Origin: Marsupella aquatica
Lineage: Eukaryota; Marchantiophyta
DNA length: 64,000 bases
Assembly (NCBI GenBank): GCA_973895155.1
Contig: OZ316894.1
Location: 5,704,001-5,768,000 of the forward strand
Direction of reading: 5' to 3'
The position numbers were made by a program, and so were the translations under genes. This document shows positions 58,033 to 64,000 of the stretch, piece after piece. The notes beneath the pieces are model-generated. The model was given only the letters and a program-made list of their open reading frames with translations, was not told the DNA's origin and did no database searches. Each line of letters begins with the position of its first letter. The first letter of the stretch is position 1.

Positions 58033-59700
58033 CGCAGTATATCGTTGGGCCCTCTTGCCGTCTTTCTCCTGTCTCTCGCCCTCCCATTGGCTAGGGTTTG
58101 AAATTTGGGGGCCTGTTCCTTTCCTGCCTTCTTCCTTTCCTTCGTGCGAAGCGCAGACGAACTACAGCCCTCAGCCCTCTGCTCTCTGCTCTGCTCTGCT
58201 CTGCTCTCGTCGTCGGTGGTCCGATGCTCGAGAGTGAAGCTTTTTGCACTGTAGTTGTAGACCAGTAGTCGCCTCCGACTCTCCGTGCGAGGAGGAATTG
58301 AGCGAGTGAGCGAGCGAGCGAGCGAGGAAGCAGTGAGAGGTTGTGGTCGCCCTTTCTGTGCGTGGTTGTGGAGCTTCTTGGACGGAGGAATGGGCCCGGA
58401 GGAGTGGCCTTTTTCCTGGCCTCGATGAAATTCTCTTTTGAGAAAATGGGCGCTTTTCGTGCATGGGCTTTTTGGCCTTGAAGCCGTTGATTGTTTTGCA
58501 ATTGTTGCCCTCCGGAAAGCGAACTGTACCTTTTTGGGTGGGCAGTGGGAGAGGAGGAGCTGATTGCGTGAGTCGCGGAGGTTGTTGTTAGGCCAATGCT
58601 GGCGGTGTTCGCGTGAAGTGGAATGACGCGGAAGGGAGGGGCTTGTGTGTCTGGAGCCGGTTGATGTTGTGTTTGATTTGTGAAAGGAAGCGGAGAGGAC
58701 CCGAATGCGTGTGTGACCAAGCCATTGCTGGAGGTGCGCACTGAGAGTGCAAACGACAATGCGGAAAGGAGGAGGGCCTCTTTCTTTGGAAGCCGGTCCT
58801 TTTGTTTTTGGTGCGTTCTGGTAGGAATCGGCGCTTTACATTGTGTGTATTTGGAGGGATTGAGCTGAAGGCAGGAGTAAGTGACATGAGTTTGTTACAT
58901 CAGTCGCAGAGAGACTTGAGGACGTTAGGAGGCATTGGGCAACAATAATGGTTAGGGCGGAGGTTCTTCGTCCGGAAGCCGTGGATGATGTTGCTGTTGC
59001 CTGATGATAGAAATCTGCACTACGTATGCTATGGAGTAAATGAGCCTAATGCATTAGTGAGTGACGTGAGTTTAATTAGTTTGTATGCACAGTAGCAGAG
59101 GAGGTCGCGACGACGTATTTACTGTGCAATGTCTGATGCGGTCGTTTAAATTGTTTAATTTTTGAACAGAATGGTGGTGGAAAGCAAGACTTTGATTTAT
59201 GTATGTCTCCGACCTACGATACCGACGGTGTGAACACCATTTGGATGATGCGTGGGTGGGGCTGTTCTGCTCGTCCTGAATACTCATGATCTGAGAAATA
59301 AGGAAGAGCCAGCAGAAAAGCAGTAGAACAGGCATTGAGGGAAAAGCAGTGGAACAGGCATCGAGGGAGGGAGCCAAGAAAGTACCGTATGGTTTCGTCC
59401 ATTGGCGGTGGTTGTGGTGGGCGGGTTGTCTCCCGATTGATTGTGGCGGACTGTCCGTGGCATCATGGCTACTTTTCGTATGGAGGAGGTGTTGAAAAGA
59501 TGAAAGTTAATGTGACTGCGTTTCGGCCATCTAAATTTGGAGCGAGAAGGTTTAGGTCATTTCTCTATGGGCAACGTTGGAGGGATGTCCAAGGTTAGGT
59601 GCGGTAGGTAGGGTATGGATGTAGGCCTCGAGGAGGAGGAGGAGGAATAGTTGGTTGCCAGTAGACAGTGGAAGAAGGTTGCGGGGCGTAGTCTGTAGCC
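58033..59700 (+). other. Presumptive promoter/leader of AUG6
   Basis: CT-rich start (58040-58210, ending in CTGCT repeats at about 58175-58205), a GAGC microsatellite at about 58299-58325, then G/T-rich DNA with short ATG frames and a GGA run at about 59629-59646. No conserved peptide is visible. The 222-codon minus-strand frame inside it is a low-complexity shadow. A leader intron is likely, given the 1.5-kb distance to the ATG. Confidence 0.4.
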
Positions 59701-62700
59701 ATGGAGGCCAACATCGTGGCGGCGTTGGCCATCTCGAAGGAAAAGGAGATGCTGCTGCAGAAGGAGAGGGAGAGGGAGAGGGAAAAGGAGAAGGAGCGGG
59801 AGGGGGAAATGGAGGCCGCGTTGTACTCCAATTGCTTGCTACTGGGTCTGGATGCAGCTGTTCTTGGGCAAAGCGTTGGAACCAGAGTGGGCCTCTTCAA
59901 GCATTCTAACCCGCGCGTCGGGGAAGCACTGCTGCATTTTCTTCTGAGTGCGTTGCGTGGTCCTTCACTCTCTGCCAAGGCAAGTACCCATATCTTGTTC
60001 GTCATCTCCTTCGGTGTCAGTTGTAAGAGCGGCATCCTATGTGCAATGTGGGCTCTCGTAAGGGTTTAGGTGTCCATAATGGACCTTGTACATTGCAGGT
60101 TCGAATAGCATCTCCCCACGATTGTCGACGATCGGCTAGCGTAAGCGATGGGAAGAATGTGTGGATGTACTATGCCGATTCTGTAGTATTTTAATTAAGG
60201 TCTTTTGTGTTTTGGTCACCCATATGTTTAATTCAAAGGGAAACTCCCCTTCGATGAGAAAATTGCTTTATCAATTTTCTACTCGCAATGTCTATGGTGC
60301 AGCAGTTTCATCGTCTTCCCTTCAGATCTCCTTTCCATCAGTGTATTCCCCCTCCGAAAAATATATGTAGATTCTGGACTGGTTTGCTTTTTTTTGACTT
60401 TTAACACAAACATTGCTTCTACTTCAGGCCTTCTATGGTCACCTTTACTTTCAGTACGCAGTTGGGTGTACTTACCGAGCTTAGTATACTTTTCCCTTTA
60501 TCATAAAATATATACTGCCGAAATTATTAAGTGCACATTGCGGGATGAGCTCACTATTTATCGATGAAATGGCTTCGGTGGACCGAATGTCACTTGCACA
60601 AGCACAGAATTTAACTGTCTCACGTCAGTAGGAATTTTATCCACGTCTCTACCTCGTACGATCAATGTGTGCTGGTAAGTGGAAGGGGGGATGATTCCTG
60701 AACGAAGTGGTCAGTGTGCCGCGCTAAGAGCTATCTGTCACGGCAGGTTCTACCTCATGTTGGCTGTGGCATATATCGGGAAGGAAGTGGAGAGAGATCT
60801 TTCAATCAATTGAACTCTCTAAATACTTGGGAATCAAAAGATTACAAACATGAATGGGTCGTACAAGAACCCTATCCCTGGCTATGAAAGATATGAGATA
60901 GTCAATTCGACCCCATTCTTCGAGCACTTGCATCTTGGATTTGCCCTATTTTCTGTGTCTTTTAATACAGTCGGTTCTTTAGAGACAGTCCTCCACCAGC
61001 TTTCCCTTGGTACTGTTTGACAACTGACCCGTACGTAGACAGTCCTCAACGAACGCAGTGTTTCTCCCCTTTGGAACATACTAAAATGGTTTATTTCCAA
61101 GAAGCTAGTGTGTGCCGAGTTAGCTAATGTTTATCTAACCAATTCTATTGGTTGGTTTTCTACCAGGACTTTGCTGGCGTTTGGCCAATATTTGATGCTG
61201 CCCAGTCACGAGATTTTCGGAAAGTAAGTCATGTTGATTTAATTTTGGCTAGGAACTTCCTACCTGCTCTGCGTGGTTCAGATATTTATCCTAGCATGAA
61301 AATGTACATGAAATGTTCATCGCTGAGATGTAAGACGCGTTCATAAACTTAAGCCGGAGCTCACTTATTTTACCTTCAAAATTTTGTTCAGATCGTTCAG
61401 AATCTTATCAATGAACTGGAGGCACAGGGAGCTTTGCCTCGCAGCAATTCTCGCGTCTCTTCCCTTGCAACCTGTTGTGGTCAAAGGCACGTGGTCCTCT
61501 TTGTCCCTTGATTTTCCGATATGCTCTTATAATTTATAGACGTAAATGAGTGTTGGAAAAAGCATACATACCGTGCGTGGAAAGATTTACAGAAGAGCAA
61601 GCTCAAAAACTCGCTACAAATGACAGACCTGTTACGAAACAGAAGAATAATTTTGCTTGTGAAAATTACAGATCTGTACGCAACAAAGCAGTAATATTGC
61701 TTGTGAACTACACCTTGTCCTAGAGTTTGAAGTAGTTAGATATAAAGGAACCTAACATTTTGTTAGGAAGTATGGCCTTCTCTATTCTGAACATAAGTTC
61801 CCTGAGAGTTGTTCGTCCATGCTTTTCTCTTGTACTTTGTGATCAGTCATCAGTTCATTTTCAGAAGAGTGTTTGACTTTAGAGTCACTGCGCAGATTTG
61901 TCGAACTTTTGTGGCAACTTTCCGCTCACACATTGCGAGAAGTCCACAAGCGGAGTTTTCCGGCCGATGTTGCAGCAAATCCACTACCAGCATCTCTGAC
62001 GGAAGTTGTCTCGCAGAACTCCCATGCAGCCTCTCTCCTTCCTGTCACAAAGGTACCTATGGGGTGCAGACTTTTGTGTTAGTAATTGCTCAGAAGCCAA
62101 TAGTAAATGTCTTTTATAGTCACTTAGGACTGTTTCATGCCATAGATTCTGCAACAAGACAGTTCTGCCTCCACACTGGATTCTCTAAGATGTGACATCA
62201 TCGTTCAAGAAAGAAGGATTTTGTGTGGTCCACTGAAGCGTATTCGCCGTCATTTTGCAATTTCTTCGATAGGCCCGGATAGCTTTGGAGCGGAAGCGGT
62301 TTGTGGAAGGAGCTTCAGCAGCTGTGCGCAGGCAAGCCCTGTGGTCCAGCCTTGCCAATGACTTGACTGCTGAATTTCGGGCTTTGTGTGCTGAAGAGGT
62401 ACCAAGCCTATTTTGATTTTGATGCCACGGGGTCGAGTGCACTGCGTACATTTGGGTTAGTTGGTGGCTGTGCATTGATGTGACTTGTAGATATATTGAG
62501 GTCCATTGTAGTTCCCAAGTAAGGTGACTGGGTCGGGAGAAAACTACACGCACGGCTGATGTGAGTGTTGCTGCCATAGAAAAGCACGCAGCAAACTAGT
62601 TTAACTGAGTTAGTGGTGTTTAGGGATACGATAGCGATGGACTTCAATTCCTATTGCCTAGAATAAGCCTGATCGAAGTGCTTGACTGGGGTCCCTCCTG

Positions 62701-63970
62701 TTATAACATGAATGTTCCTGCAGGCTTACTTGCAACAGGAGCTCGAAAAGATGCAGGACTTGCAGGACATCCAGGAACTACAAGATTGGCAAGCAAGGAA
62801 GTCTGGAGGAGCCAATGTTAGTGCTAATGGATATACCATAGATGAAGAAGCAATGAGTGTGGAAAGGGCTTCTGCACTCTGGGACTCTCTTCTTAATCAT
62901 GCAGGTCTGGACTTCACTGTCAGCTCTTTTGAACTGTACCTGCTGTGCTTTTAGGTTTAAGACTATTCAAAATTTAAGTGTCGTGTTCTATATGCTTTTT
63001 CACTTTGTCAGTAGCTTCTTCCGGATAATCAACATGCTAGGCGGCACCTAATGCAATGTCTTTATGGAATGCAGAACAGCATGAGAAACTAGCGTCTGGA
63101 CCAGTTGAGGATCTTATTTCTCATCGTGAGCACAGGTAATACAAAAACTTCATTCATAGCTGATATGTTCCTGTGTTTGGCCATACATGAAATCGAGCAG
63201 CGTTTCCTAAGGGTCCTAATCATTCCATGTTCGTTGCTTCTTTGTAGATATCGAATTGATGGATCTGCCTTGCGGACTGCAATAAATCGGGGTTCAAGTG
63301 TCGTTCGGGTGGACACTTCAGTAGAGGACATCAGTCAGCGATATATAAATGAAGATGATGGTTTGCAAAGACCTGGCAGTAGTGATGGCAGGTTAGAAAG
63401 CTCAAGTAGTTCTGATAGAGATGTGATCGATGAGAATCGAGGCCGAGGCGATGAACGAACTGGTAAGTTGATGTCCCAACTGGATGTAGCTGAAATCATT
63501 CGGAGGTGGACTCATGCCTTACATCGACTACATAAGCAAGCTCTCCGCCTAGTAAGTCCCCAGTCCATGATTTATGGAGCTTGGTTCAAGATATGGTCTG
63601 TTTTTTTTAAAGGCAAATTTACTTGTGGTCAGCAGTTTTATTTGTGGTCAGCAGTGAGCTGGCTTGGATTATCATCTCATATTGTGACTTAGTTAGAAGT
63701 TCATTTAAGATCGAACAAGCAGCACGATCAATCACACTCAAATGTAGCTGATTTTTTCTAACGACCCATCGCAAAATTTCTCTCGGTAGGTTTGGAATAT
63801 ATTTGTGTACGTTACCCTAATTGAAGATTGATGGGTGTTTGAAGGCCAGGGCAAACGATGGCGCTGGCCCTGACCTTCTGAAAGATGCAATGGGTGCCTC
63901 AGAGAATGGACATTCACAAGCAGTGCAGGCCACTGTCGCAGAGCATAGGCAGCACTTAGCAAACATGCAG
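59701..63970 (+). CDS. AUG6: HAUS/augmin complex subunit 6, 5' part, 9 exons (continues past the window)
   Basis: Coding exons: 59701-59979, 61167-61223, 61392-61479, 61883-62052 (acceptor 61865 is an in-frame alternative), 62273-62398, 62724-62904, 63075-63135, 63248-63551 and 63845-63970. They total 464 codons with all phases matching. The product follows plant AUG6 closely: a charged start ([14 protein letters not shown]), [167 protein letters not shown] and [10 protein letters not shown]. Augmin binds existing microtubules and recruits gamma-tubulin complexes for branching nucleation in spindle and phragmoplast. Intron 1 appears to use a GC donor (AAG/GCAAGT). The exon 9 donor at 63971 is intact, so the gene continues to the right. 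Confidence 0.93.
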
Positions 63971-64000
63971 GTGAGCAGCAACCGTCGTTATATGCTATCC

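Noticed and set aside
58091-58759. 222-codon minus-strand open frame
   Set aside because: Antisense to the CT/GAGC-rich AUG6 leader. Composition (Ser/Arg/Ala repeats) follows the microsatellites and no motif is visible.

Overview
The window is nuclear DNA of a land plant. Four genes are recognised. All have homologues across eukaryotes or land plants, and the three spliced ones use plant-like introns. The fourth, an IMPACT-like gene, has an uninterrupted reading frame. Gene density is low, CT/GA-rich leaders precede two genes, and much of the rest is decayed repeat. A non-flowering land plant (bryophyte-like, for example a liverwort) fits well, but this is inference: no organelle, rRNA or species-specific marker is present.

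Layout. 1-11.4 kb: gene-free repeat-derived DNA, with a 23-C homopolymer, a 26-bp perfect inverted repeat, a copia-LTR-like fragment and several short tandem repeats. 11.4-16.2 kb: a GC-richer, minus-strand non-LTR retrotransposon. It has one reading frame carrying an N-terminal zinc finger, a reverse transcriptase and a restriction-like endonuclease, broken by two in-frame stops (TGA and TAG). 16.2-25.4 kb: gene-free, old repeats, a second copia-LTR/gag-like relic and a G-quadruplex-prone TTTGGG tract. 25.4-31.2 kb: a three-exon gene of the DUF506 (PDDEXK-like) family behind a long CT/GA-rich presumptive promoter and leader. 31-39.5 kb: nothing recognised apart from minisatellites. 39.6-40.2 kb: an unrecognised terminal coding exon whose stop codon abuts a MITE-like inverted-repeat element. 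41.8-43.5 kb: a four-exon short-chain dehydrogenase/reductase with a bacterial-looking active-site block. 43.8-51.6 kb: a dense field of minisatellites, including a 3.3-kb block with inverted terminal motifs that looks foldback-like. 51.7-52.1 kb: a possible broken coding fragment. 52.4-53.4 kb, minus strand: an intronless IMPACT/YIH1-like gene (RWD plus Impact domains). 53.7-57.8 kb: tandem duplications and a third copia-LTR-like fragment. 57.8-64 kb: the 5' nine coding exons of HAUS/augmin subunit 6 (AUG6), running off the right edge. Its first intron appears to use a GC donor.

The genes show no operon or cluster logic. They are unrelated housekeeping or regulatory functions: translation control by IMPACT, microtubule nucleation by augmin, a plant-specific DUF506 protein and an SDR enzyme. 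No convincing new multi-gene system was found. The strongest leads are the endonuclease-type retrotransposon with deamination-like stops, the foldback-like minisatellite block, the bacterial-type SDR, the GC-AG intron in AUG6 and the GTAC clusters upstream of two genes. Exon boundaries were derived by hand from splice consensus, frame continuity and family conservation.
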